Source: CALBPI01 sp963922335 (GTDB taxonomy: Bacteria > Pseudomonadota > Gammaproteobacteria > Steroidobacterales > Woeseiaceae). Taken from it: a stretch of 64,000 nt of DNA. Made by a program: the position numbers and the translations under genes. The DNA lies in assembly GCA_963922335.1 (NCBI GenBank), contig CAWUIB010000002.1:124001-188000 (forward strand), in the 5' to 3' direction. Below, in pieces: positions 8,332 to 15,803 of this stretch (position 1 is its first letter; the number at the start of each line of letters is the position of its first letter). The notes under the pieces were generated by a model. It worked only from the letters and a program-made list of their open reading frames with translations, was not told the origin of the DNA and searched no databases.

Positions 8332-9110
8332 GTAGCGCCTTCCCACGCAGTATCGCGCGGCGCATCGATTTCGGTGGGCCGCAAAGTAATTACTTTGGTG
8401 TCGCACCGGCCAGCACCACCCCGATGCGCGGCGGGAGCTTTGTAGGCGACACTCGTGAAGGTGGCAGCTGCAACGCGAACGTTATCACGCTCAATCCACA
8501 TTGCCATGGCACGCATACGGAAGGCGTCGGGCACGTGCTGAATACCCGCAAGAGCGTCTACGATGTGGTTCCGCTCGCCGCACTCGATGCCCTGCTGATT
8601 ACTCTCGCCGATGTGCCCGCCTCGCAAACGAACGATCGCTGCGCGTCTTATGTGACGCCGGAGGATCGACAGTTGACGGCGAGCGCCCTGGAGACAGCGT
8701 TGGGCGACGAGCAGCTCACGGATTATGCGGCCTTGATCGTGCGAACCCTGCCAAACGATGTCAGCAAGACGCACCGCCATTACACCAAGAACGCTGACTA
8801 CCCGTTTTTCACGCACACGGCGATGCACAAGATCGTTGGTAGTGGCATCGAGCACTTACTGGTGGACACCCCCTCCCTGGACAGACTCGATGATGGCGGC
8901 GCATTGGCGCTGCACAGACAGTACTGGCAGTTGCCGCGAGACGGGCATGATGACGGCCCCGATACCCGCTACAAGGCTACGGTAACCGAAATGATCTTCG
9001 TGCCGTCCGATATTGCAGACGGGTCATTTCGGTTGATGCTTCAGCCTGCACCGTTTTCAGGCGATGCGATTCCGAGCAATCCCATCTTGCTCTCACCAGG
9101 ACACGACTAG
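8328..9110 (+). CDS. Cyclase-family hydrolase, probable kynurenine formamidase
   Basis: This 260-residue protein belongs to the metal-dependent cyclase/KynB family. The key motif is HCHGTHTEGVGH, corresponding to H-x-G-T-H-x-D-x-P-x-H, with Glu in place of the usual Asp and Gly in place of Pro. N-formylkynurenine hydrolysis (EC 3.5.1.9) would complete the set formed by its neighbours kynureninase and kynurenine monooxygenase. The GTG start lies within GTGA, overlapping the nbaC stop by 4 bases, and the next gene begins directly after its stop, so translation is coupled. The altered motif and its length (KynB is about 210) mean the substrate is inferred from context, not shown by the sequence. 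Confidence 0.75.
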   Translation: MSSAFPRSIARRIDFGGPQSNYFGVAPASTTPMRGGSFVGDTREGGSCNANVITLNPHCHGTHTEGVGHVLNTRKSVYDVVPLAALDALLITLADVPASQTNDRCASYVTPEDRQLTASALETALGDEQLTDYAALIVRTLPNDVSKTHRHYTKNADYPFFTHTAMHKIVGSGIEHLLVDTPSLDRLDDGGALALHRQYWQLPRDGHDDGPDTRYKATVTEMIFVPSDIADGSFRLMLQPAPFSGDAIPSNPILLSPGHD

Positions 9111-10367
9111 ATGCTGGCAGAGCAAGCGCGTATCGCTTTCGAGCACGACGAGGTCGACGAGCTGGCCTCGTATCGCGATCGTTTCCACTGGCCGATGACG
9201 GCGACAGGCGACCGCAAATGCTATCTCGCGGGCAACTCGCTCGGCCTGCAACCCAACACCGTCGAGCAAGCGGTTCAGGACATCCTCGCAGACTGGAAAG
9301 CGCTTGGAGTTGAAGGTCATTTCAACGGCAGTCCACCCTGGCTTTCCTATCATGAGAACGCCACCAGCGGTCTTGCGCGATTGTTGGGCTGCAAAGCATC
9401 AGAGGTCGTTGCGATGAACACGCTGACCGTGAATCTGAACCTCTTGCTGCTGAGTTTCTATCGTCCCACAGCGCAGAGATTTCGGATACTCATCGAAGCC
9501 GATGCGTTTCCTTCAGATCGTTATGCGGTTCAGTCACAACTTCGATTACACGGCTTCGACCCCGAGCAGGATCTCATCGAATGGCGTGGCAGCAGCGCGG
9601 GTCTGACCGTCGATTCATTACGCGAGATTCTCGACGTTGATGACAGAATCGCCATGGTGATGGTACCGGGCGTGCAGTACTTGACTGGCGAAGTGCTCGA
9701 TCTACAAGCCATAGCAGACCTGACGCACAAATACGGCATTACCCTGGGCACCGACCTCGCACATGCGATCGGTAATGTGCCGCTTCAACTTCACGATTGG
9801 GGCATCGATTTCGCCGTGTTTTGCTCCTACAAGTATCTGAACGGCGGACCTGGCGCCGTTGGCGGCGCCTTCGTGCACGAACGCCAGCATGGTCTGCGCG
9901 ACGGCCAGCTACATGGCTGGTGGGGTAATCGGGAATCCACACGTTTCGAAATGCGGCACAAAATCGACCCCGCACCCGGTGTCGAAATCTGGCAGCAAAG
10001 CAACCCTCCGATACTGAGTATGGCGCCATTGGTGGCATCACTGGAGATGTTTGACAGCGTCGGCATCGATGCGATCAGGAACAAATCACAGCGATTGACA
10101 GGCTACCTCAGAACGCTCATCGAATCGCATCTGTCAGGACGCGTTCAAATCATCACACCCGAAGCGCGACAAGGTGCGCAGCTTTCTCTCAGGATTGTCG
10201 ATGAGCGAGTCACCGGGCGATCGGTCTTCGAGTCACTCGAGCAGCAACACGTCGTTTGCGACTGGCGAGAGCCGGATGTCATTCGTGTTGCTCCCGCACC
10301 GCTTTACAATAATTTCACGGACGTGTGGACGTTTGTTCAGCGTCTCGACCGGGCGATGCAATCCTGA
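9111..10367 (+). CDS. kynU: Kynureninase
   Basis: This PLP enzyme (aminotransferase fold type I) splits kynurenine or 3-hydroxykynurenine to alanine and anthranilate or 3-hydroxyanthranilate. The 418-residue protein shows YLAGNSLGLQP near the N terminus, the GTDLAHAIGNVPLQLHDWG region and the PLP lysine at about residue 241 in FCSYKYLNGGPG. It starts immediately after the stop of the cyclase gene and overlaps the kmo start by one base. With kmo and nbaC next to it, 3-hydroxykynurenine is the likely main substrate. Confidence 0.96.
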   Translation: MLAEQARIAFEHDEVDELASYRDRFHWPMTATGDRKCYLAGNSLGLQPNTVEQAVQDILADWKALGVEGHFNGSPPWLSYHENATSGLARLLGCKASEVVAMNTLTVNLNLLLLSFYRPTAQRFRILIEADAFPSDRYAVQSQLRLHGFDPEQDLIEWRGSSAGLTVDSLREILDVDDRIAMVMVPGVQYLTGEVLDLQAIADLTHKYGITLGTDLAHAIGNVPLQLHDWGIDFAVFCSYKYLNGGPGAVGGAFVHERQHGLRDGQLHGWWGNRESTRFEMRHKIDPAPGVEIWQQSNPPILSMAPLVASLEMFDSVGIDAIRNKSQRLTGYLRTLIESHLSGRVQIITPEARQGAQLSLRIVDERVTGRSVFESLEQQHVVCDWREPDVIRVAPAPLYNNFTDVWTFVQRLDRAMQS

Positions 10368-11734
10368 TGCAACTTCACGACGAACCCATCACCATCCTTG
10401 GTGCAGGTCTGACCGGTGCGCTGCTGGCGGCGATCCTCGCGCAACGCGGTATGCAGGTTGAGGTCATAGAGCGCCAGCAGGATCCGCGCAAGGTAGACGC
10501 CTATGCCGGGAGATCGATCAATCTCGCTATGGCTGCCCGCGGCATGAACGGACTCGCGGTCGCCGGGCTGACCGATGCCGTAGCCCCGTTACTCTGTCCG
10601 ATGCCGGGTCGGCTCCTCCACAACACGGATGGCACGCAACACTTCCAGCCATACAGCGCGCATGAGCACGAGTTGAACTACTCTGTCAGCCGCGCTGGTC
10701 TCAATGCCATATTGCTGGATGCCGCTGAAGAAGCGGGTGCAGAGTTTCGGTTTGGCCAGCGCTGCATCGATTTTGTTCCAGCGGAAAATCGACTGACGCT
10801 GGAAGCTTCGGGCGCCGATACCCCACACCGTTACTCGCTGACAGCCGCCCGCCTGATCGCTGCAGACGGTGCAGGCTCACCCGTGCGACGTGCTCTGGCA
10901 TCAATGCCCGAATTCGATTTCGAAGAATCGCTGCTCGATCACCTCTATCAGGAAATCGCCATCCCGCCTAAGGGCGGACATTTCGCGATGGAGGCAGAGG
11001 CACTGCATATCTGGCCACGTGGCGGCTACATGTTTATAGCATTGCCGAATCCCGAACGAGACTTCACGGGCACATTGTTCATGAAAGCCAAAGGCGACCC
11101 CGATGAGCCGTCTTTTGAATGGTGGCAGGACCCCGAACGCGCCGCTCGATGGTTTGCACAAACCTTTTCCGATGTGCCGGCGCTCGTGCCCAATCTTGCG
11201 GACCAATTACAGAACAACCCTACCGGCGTGATGGGTACAGTGCGATGTAATCGTTGGCACCTTGATGATCGGATTTTGCTGATTGGCGATGCCGCTCACG
11301 CGATCGTACCGTTCCACGGCCAGGGCATGAACGCCGCCTTTGAAGACTGCGCCGCGTTCTCGGCGTTACTGGACACAGCTAGTGACTGGCGGGATCTGTT
11401 CGAGCGCTTCAGCACAGCCCGCGTACCGAACGCCAACGCGATCGCGGATATGGCGCTCGAAAACTATATCGAGATGCGCGACACCGTACGTGATCCCAAA
11501 TTCCATCTGAAAAAAGCACTGGCCTTCGAACTGGAACGCATGGCCCCGGATCAATTCATTTCACGCTACGCGATGGTCATGTTCCACGCGGATATTCCGT
11601 ATGCAACGGCGCAGGAGCGCGGACGCGTACAAGCCGAGCTTTTGGATAGATGGACGTCACCGCATGACGAGCTCGCCCAAATCGATCTTGGCCAATGCCT
11701 TCGAGAGGCGCGCGAGGCGCTGCCGACGCTCTGA
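10367..11734 (+). CDS. kmo: Kynurenine 3-monooxygenase
   Basis: This FAD-dependent aromatic hydroxylase converts L-kynurenine to 3-hydroxykynurenine using NADPH and O2. The Rossmann FAD motif ITILGAGLTGALLA lies at the N terminus and the second FAD motif is LIGDAAHAIVPFHGQGMNAAFED. KMO-typical features include RSINLAMAARGMNGL and the C-terminal EMRDTVRDPKF-x-L-x-K region. The TGATG junction with kynU (one-base overlap) fixes the start at 10367 and gives 455 residues; an in-frame ATG further upstream lies inside kynU. It ends the operon; I see no clear terminator before the next gene. Confidence 0.95.
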   Translation: MQLHDEPITILGAGLTGALLAAILAQRGMQVEVIERQQDPRKVDAYAGRSINLAMAARGMNGLAVAGLTDAVAPLLCPMPGRLLHNTDGTQHFQPYSAHEHELNYSVSRAGLNAILLDAAEEAGAEFRFGQRCIDFVPAENRLTLEASGADTPHRYSLTAARLIAADGAGSPVRRALASMPEFDFEESLLDHLYQEIAIPPKGGHFAMEAEALHIWPRGGYMFIALPNPERDFTGTLFMKAKGDPDEPSFEWWQDPERAARWFAQTFSDVPALVPNLADQLQNNPTGVMGTVRCNRWHLDDRILLIGDAAHAIVPFHGQGMNAAFEDCAAFSALLDTASDWRDLFERFSTARVPNANAIADMALENYIEMRDTVRDPKFHLKKALAFELERMAPDQFISRYAMVMFHADIPYATAQERGRVQAELLDRWTSPHDELAQIDLGQCLREAREALPTL

Positions 11735-11745
11735 TTCGTCGAATC

Positions 11746-11776
11746 TGTAACCTTTTGGGATTACCGGCACTATAAG
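11746..11776 (+). promoter_or_regulatory. Candidate promoter of the ECF cassette
   Basis: TGTAACC (11746-11752) is followed 18 bases later by TATAAG (11771-11776). The first block resembles the AAC-containing -35 of ECF sigma promoters, and the second resembles a sigma70 -10 box. It could be read by the cassette's own sigma factor. A CAGGAG ribosome binding site follows at 11794-11799. Confidence 0.35.
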
Positions 11777-11807
11777 CTCCTGAAACTGACTCACAGGAGC
11801 ATCAATC

Positions 11808-12716
11808 ATGAGATCTTTAGTTGTCTCGCTCAGTCTGCTACTCGGCAGCACTGCGGGCTTAGCCGGTGCAGAAATATCCAATCGCGATATCCCACCAGAC
11901 GCCAACTGGTATGTCTACGTCGGCATGGAAGCGCTGCGTGACAGTGACGCCGGGGCGGAGGTCTTAAGCTGGATCGACGAGGACGTCACGTCCGATATGG
12001 AACGCGATTTCGGCATCCGAATCACAGAGGACGCTGATTCCGTCTTCATCTACGGCGATGGCGATGAGAACTTCGCTTTGCGATTACTCGCAGATTTCAG
12101 TGACGAGACGGTTTCCAAGCTGAAGGCTGAAGTTCTAAGCAACGGCAACACAACCACAAAGAAAGCGGCGTGGGGCGAGTACTACGTTATCCAGGATCTC
12201 GAGGATGAGCTGGACATCGATACGGGCGAGGTCAATATCGAGACCGATACCATTTACGTCAACTTCGACGGCGGTAAAGCCATCTTCATCGCATCCACGC
12301 TTGAGCATCTTGCCAACGAGGTGAAAGGCGCTCGTGGCGGAAACAACAACATTCTCGTCCTCGACGGGCGCAACCCGTTCCTACAAATCGGTGTGAATAC
12401 CGACGAATTGGATGCGGACGGTGACTTCGACTTCGATTCTGACCTACTTCGTCAAACCAGCAAGGTCGCCCTAACGGTTGGTTCGGCACGCGATGCCTTT
12501 GATATCCACACACGCATCACCGCTACTGATCCGGAGGTGACTGAGTCGATGGCGAATATCGTGCGCGGTCTCATAAGTCTGCGGATGTTGTCATCCGAAA
12601 TCCCGGATTCCATGAGCCGCATTATTGACAAGCTGAAAGTGGAATCGGACAGCTCGGGTATGTCAATCCGGCTAACTGTAACGCCCGGCGAACTGCAGGC
12701 ATTCGCGGACGAATAA
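11808..12716 (+). CDS. Secreted acidic protein of unknown function, upstream of an ECF sigma gene
   Basis: I do not recognise this family. The 302-residue protein has a classical signal peptide (MRSLVVSLSLLLGSTAGLAGA) and a mature part rich in Asp and Glu, including an acidic stretch DELDADGDFDFDSDL. No cysteines or transmembrane segments follow the signal peptide, so it is probably a soluble periplasmic or exported protein. Alternating strands such as TIYVNFDGGKAIFIAS suggest a beta-rich fold. A good CAGGAG ribosome binding site precedes the ATG. The ECF sigma gene starts 9 bases after its stop and the anti-sigma candidate follows, so this protein could be the sensed partner or a target of the sigma factor. 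That role is inference only. Confidence 0.8.
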   Translation: MRSLVVSLSLLLGSTAGLAGAEISNRDIPPDANWYVYVGMEALRDSDAGAEVLSWIDEDVTSDMERDFGIRITEDADSVFIYGDGDENFALRLLADFSDETVSKLKAEVLSNGNTTTKKAAWGEYYVIQDLEDELDIDTGEVNIETDTIYVNFDGGKAIFIASTLEHLANEVKGARGGNNNILVLDGRNPFLQIGVNTDELDADGDFDFDSDLLRQTSKVALTVGSARDAFDIHTRITATDPEVTESMANIVRGLISLRMLSSEIPDSMSRIIDKLKVESDSSGMSIRLTVTPGELQAFADE

Positions 12717-12725
12717 GCGACCCTG

Positions 12726-13238
12726 ATGTCAGTTTCGGACGCAGCACTAATCGAGCGAGCAAGAGGCGGCAGCAAGGACGCCTTTTGTACGCTCGCCCAG
12801 AGGCACCGGGACCCGTTGTTCCGGTTCCTCTGGTTTCGCTGCGGCAACCGTGCCGACGCTGAAGATGCCGTGCAGGATGCCCTGCTCAATGCGTGGCGCT
12901 ATCTCGACTCTTACGACAGTCGCTGGCAGTTCACGACGTGGCTTTACAGAATCGCACTACGAAAACTGCCGGATACCAGGAACGAGACAACACCGATTGA
13001 CAAAGAACTACCGGGAACAGACGATGTGCTGGCAGCGATGGAACGCGACAATCTTTGGCGGGTAGCACGCGAGACGCTGAAACACGAACCACTCCTCGCC
13101 ATGTGGCTACACTACGGCGAAGGCGCATCCCAACAGGAAGTTGCACACGCCCTCTCACGCAGTGTTTCCTGGGTTAAGGTCAATTTGATGAGGAGTCGTA
13201 ACCAGCTGACGGCAGCTCTGGCGGAGTCAACCGGATGA
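12726..13238 (+). CDS. ECF-type RNA polymerase sigma factor
   Basis: This 170-residue protein has the two-domain layout of extracytoplasmic-function sigma factors. Region 2 (about 20-85) includes FRFLWFRCGNRADAEDAVQD and LNAWRYLDSYD followed by FTTWLYRIALRKL. After a short linker, region 4 (about 115-160) has a helix-turn-helix in ASQQEVAHALSRSVSWVKVN. Regions 1 and 3 are absent, as expected. The next gene overlaps its stop by 4 bases (ATGA) and encodes a single-pass membrane protein, the usual position for a cognate anti-sigma factor. The gene before it encodes a secreted protein. The stimulus and regulon cannot be read from this window. Confidence 0.93.
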   Translation: MSVSDAALIERARGGSKDAFCTLAQRHRDPLFRFLWFRCGNRADAEDAVQDALLNAWRYLDSYDSRWQFTTWLYRIALRKLPDTRNETTPIDKELPGTDDVLAAMERDNLWRVARETLKHEPLLAMWLHYGEGASQQEVAHALSRSVSWVKVNLMRSRNQLTAALAESTG

Positions 13239-13636
13239 AAGATCTCGAAACACAATTGAGACAAGACGCGAAGGCGCTGCATAGTGTCGGCAGTGTTGCC
13301 GATATGAGTGATCTGCGCGAGCGTTTACCGGGACGCGAACAGAACGGTTCGACTACGATTTCGACACCGAGCTGGCTGGCCTGGTTGCTTCCACTGACGG
13401 TTGCCACAGCAGCCTTGTGGATTTTGGTGATCAATCCAACAGCGGATGATGCTGACTTCACACCGACATTACCTCCGGTCGCATCGACCAGTGAATCGCC
13501 GATCGCCCCAGTCGACCTCGGCTCCATTGAACTGGTGTCGAGTACCGCGCCCCTACAAGCTGAGTGGGACGCGCTGGTTCAGGATATCGAACGCGCTCGT
13601 GCACTCATCGAGGATGACCTACCGGTTAGCTTCTAG
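13235..13636 (+). CDS. Single-pass membrane protein, candidate anti-sigma factor
   Basis: This 133-residue protein overlaps the ECF sigma stop by 4 bases, so it is translationally coupled to it. It has a short cytoplasmic N-terminal part (about 45 residues, beginning MKDLETQLRQDAKALHS), one transmembrane helix (about 46-66, WLAWLLPLTVATAALWILVI), and a periplasmic tail. The tail has a Pro/Thr/Ser-rich linker and ends in a probable helix (QAEWDALVQDIERARALIE). The zinc-binding H-x3-C-x2-C motif of ZAS anti-sigma factors is absent, so this is not a recognisable family member; the role rests on position and topology. Its 3' end overlaps the end of convergent folA by 18 bases. Confidence 0.75.
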   Translation: MKDLETQLRQDAKALHSVGSVADMSDLRERLPGREQNGSTTISTPSWLAWLLPLTVATAALWILVINPTADDADFTPTLPPVASTSESPIAPVDLGSIELVSSTAPLQAEWDALVQDIERARALIEDDLPVSF

Positions 13637-14152
13637 CGCCGCTGCGTCGCGCACGCGATCATAGACGAAGAATGTGCAGTCTGGATCGCCCTGCTCACCC
13701 GCGAGGAAATGCTCGCAACTGATCTTCCATTGCACGGCCGTCTTGCCGAGAAAATCCGGAAACCGGGCATCGCCATCCGGCACCTTGAGATGGACTCTGG
13801 TGATGTAGAGCCGATCCGCGATATCCATCGCTGCCTGGTAGAGCTGAGCACCACCAATAATCATAATCTCCTCGACGTCCGGTTCGCACTCGAGCGCTGC
13901 ATCCAGGCTATGCACGACGGTCACACCGTCGATCGCAAGCTCACGATTTCCCGAGATCACGATGTTGTGTCTGCCTTTCAATGGCTTGCCGATCGACTCG
14001 TAAGTCTTGCGACCCATGATGACGGGTTTTCCCATCGTTCTTTGCCGGAAGTACCTGAGATCGGCAGACAAACGCCATGGAAGACTGTTGTCTCGCCCGA
14101 TTACGCTGTCCTCCGATACGGCAGCGATCATGCTGATGAGTGGTTTCGTCAT
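13619..14152 (-). CDS. folA: Dihydrofolate reductase
   Basis: FolA reduces dihydrofolate to tetrahydrofolate with NADPH, refilling the pool that ThyA oxidises. The 177-residue protein shows the family start ISMIAAVSEDSVIGRDNSLPW, the active-site acid in LSADLRYFR (Asp30), the NADPH site VIMGRKTYESIG, and IMIIGGAQLY. It is slightly longer than E. coli FolA (159). Its ATG overlaps the thyA stop by 4 bases, and thyA overlaps lgt, giving an lgt-thyA-folA operon on the minus strand. Its end overlaps the convergent anti-sigma gene. Confidence 0.96.
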   Translation of the reverse strand: MTKPLISMIAAVSEDSVIGRDNSLPWRLSADLRYFRQRTMGKPVIMGRKTYESIGKPLKGRHNIVISGNRELAIDGVTVVHSLDAALECEPDVEEIMIIGGAQLYQAAMDIADRLYITRVHLKVPDGDARFPDFLGKTAVQWKISCEHFLAGEQGDPDCTFFVYDRVRDAAALEANR

Positions 14153-14943
14153 ACTGCTACCGCCGCACGAATCAATGGATGTGGGTCGTAGCCCGGGAAA
14201 CTGAAGTCGCCCATCTCATAACCAAACAGGTCTCCGGCAGGGCGAGAGATTTCGAGCTGCGGCAGCGGCCGGGGTGTTCGACTCAGCTGCAGGTCAGCTT
14301 GATCCAGATGGTTCAGGTAGAGATGGCAATCGCCACCGGTCCAAATGAAGTCCCCGACTTCCAGTCCGAGCTCACGAGCCATCAGGTGCGTCAGCAGTGC
14401 ATACGAGGCGATATTGAAAGGTACGCCAAGAAAGATATCCGCGCTGCGTTGGTAAAGCTGGCAGGAGAGGCGCCCTCCAGCAACATAAAACTGAAACAGG
14501 CAGTGGCAAGGCATCAGCGCCATTTCGTCGAGTTGTCCGACATTCCATGCAGAAACAACCATGCGTCTCGAGTCCGGCTGCTCGCGCAGCTGTTGCATAA
14601 CGCTCTTGATTTGGTCGATGTGTCCGCCATCGGGCGTCGGCCAGGAGCGCCACTGCACGCCGTAGACCGGTCCCAGATCGCCGGCCTCATCCGCCCATTC
14701 ATCCCAGATGGTCACCCCACGCTCCTGCAACCAACGCACGTTGGAATCTCCATTCAGGAACCACAAGAGCTCGCCGATGATCGATTTCGTGTGCAGCTTC
14801 TTGGTCGTCACCAAGGGAAACCCCTCGGTCAGATCAAAGCGCATCTGGTGACCGAACACGCTCAGCGTGCCGGTGCCCGTTCGGTCCGACTTTTCAAAAC
14901 CGTTTTTGCGAACATGTCGCATCAAATCAAGATATTGCTGCAT
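14149..14943 (-). CDS. thyA: Thymidylate synthase
   Basis: ThyA methylates dUMP to dTMP using methylene-tetrahydrofolate, which becomes dihydrofolate and is recycled by FolA next door. At 264 residues it equals E. coli ThyA in length, and the nucleophile Cys146 falls at the same position (MALMPCHCLFQFYV). Other conserved blocks are DRTGTGTLSVFGHQMRFDL, GELLWFLNGDSNV, GPVYGVQWRSW and NIASYALLTHLMA. It overlaps lgt upstream by 17 bases and folA downstream by 4 bases. Confidence 0.97.
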   Translation of the reverse strand: MQQYLDLMRHVRKNGFEKSDRTGTGTLSVFGHQMRFDLTEGFPLVTTKKLHTKSIIGELLWFLNGDSNVRWLQERGVTIWDEWADEAGDLGPVYGVQWRSWPTPDGGHIDQIKSVMQQLREQPDSRRMVVSAWNVGQLDEMALMPCHCLFQFYVAGGRLSCQLYQRSADIFLGVPFNIASYALLTHLMARELGLEVGDFIWTGGDCHLYLNHLDQADLQLSRTPRPLPQLEISRPAGDLFGYEMGDFSFPGYDPHPLIRAAVAV

Positions 14944-15727
14944 CAGCGCCGCCCCCGCCGGCGTTCGATACGGGCCTGAAGAACAGGAACAGACCGAACA
15001 GCACCATCGGTGCGCTCAGAATCTGGCCCATCGTCAACCATTCGCCCGCGAGATAACCAATATGCGAGTCTGGCACCCGCACCAACTCGACGATAATTCT
15101 GAAGGTCCCGTAACCGATCAGGAAGAGCCCTGAAATGCGGCCCGTGGGTCGCGGTTTGCGCGAGTACCAGGCCAAGATCAGGAACAACACTACGCCTTCA
15201 AGCAGGGCCTCGTACAACATCGACGGATGGCGAACCACACCATCGACGAGGAAACCCCAGGGCAGATCCGTCGGCCCACCCCACAACTCACCGTTGATAA
15301 AGTTACCGACGCGACCGCAAAAAAGACCCAGCGGTGTAAAAACAGCCACGAAGTCGGTGATCTCAAAGAACGTGCGGCGTTGCCGACGGGCGAACCACGC
15401 CATCGCCGCCAAAACACCCAGCAAACCACCGTGGAAGGACATGCCGCCTTCCGAAACTTTGAACAAATAAGTCCAGTCTGCGAGCAGGTTGTCCAGACCG
15501 TAGAAAAAAACATAGCCGAGCCTGCCACCGAGTATCACTCCAAGCGCGCCATAGAAAATCAAATCTTCGACTTGGGCAGGCGTGACCGGCGTGTCCTCTC
15601 TTTGTGCACGATAGCGTGCAAAAAAATACGAGAGAACAAACCCGATGAGATAAGTCAGGCCATACCAGTGCAGCTGCAAAGGACCCAGGTCCAGCGCGAC
15701 CGGATTGATCTCGGGGTAAACAAGCAT
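14927..15727 (-). CDS. lgt: Prolipoprotein diacylglyceryl transferase
   Basis: Lgt is an inner-membrane enzyme that attaches diacylglycerol to the lipobox cysteine of prolipoproteins, the first step of lipoprotein maturation. The 266-residue protein has seven or so hydrophobic helices and the family signature GRVGNFINGELWGGPTD. HWYGLTYLIGF near the N terminus, SFHGGLLGV and the C-terminal FRIIVELVRVPD are also family-typical. It is the first gene of the lgt-thyA-folA operon, with a 17-base overlap into thyA. The upstream gap of 76 bases to the divergent yyaL-type gene should hold the promoters of both. Confidence 0.96.
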   Translation of the reverse strand: MLVYPEINPVALDLGPLQLHWYGLTYLIGFVLSYFFARYRAQREDTPVTPAQVEDLIFYGALGVILGGRLGYVFFYGLDNLLADWTYLFKVSEGGMSFHGGLLGVLAAMAWFARRQRRTFFEITDFVAVFTPLGLFCGRVGNFINGELWGGPTDLPWGFLVDGVVRHPSMLYEALLEGVVLFLILAWYSRKPRPTGRISGLFLIGYGTFRIIVELVRVPDSHIGYLAGEWLTMGQILSAPMVLFGLFLFFRPVSNAGGGGADAAIS

Positions 15728-15803
15728 GCGCGGAGTGTACCACTAGGGGCCGCCGGGATTGCGCTATAGTAGGCGCCCTTCCAAACACTCCCCCAGAAAC
15801 ACC

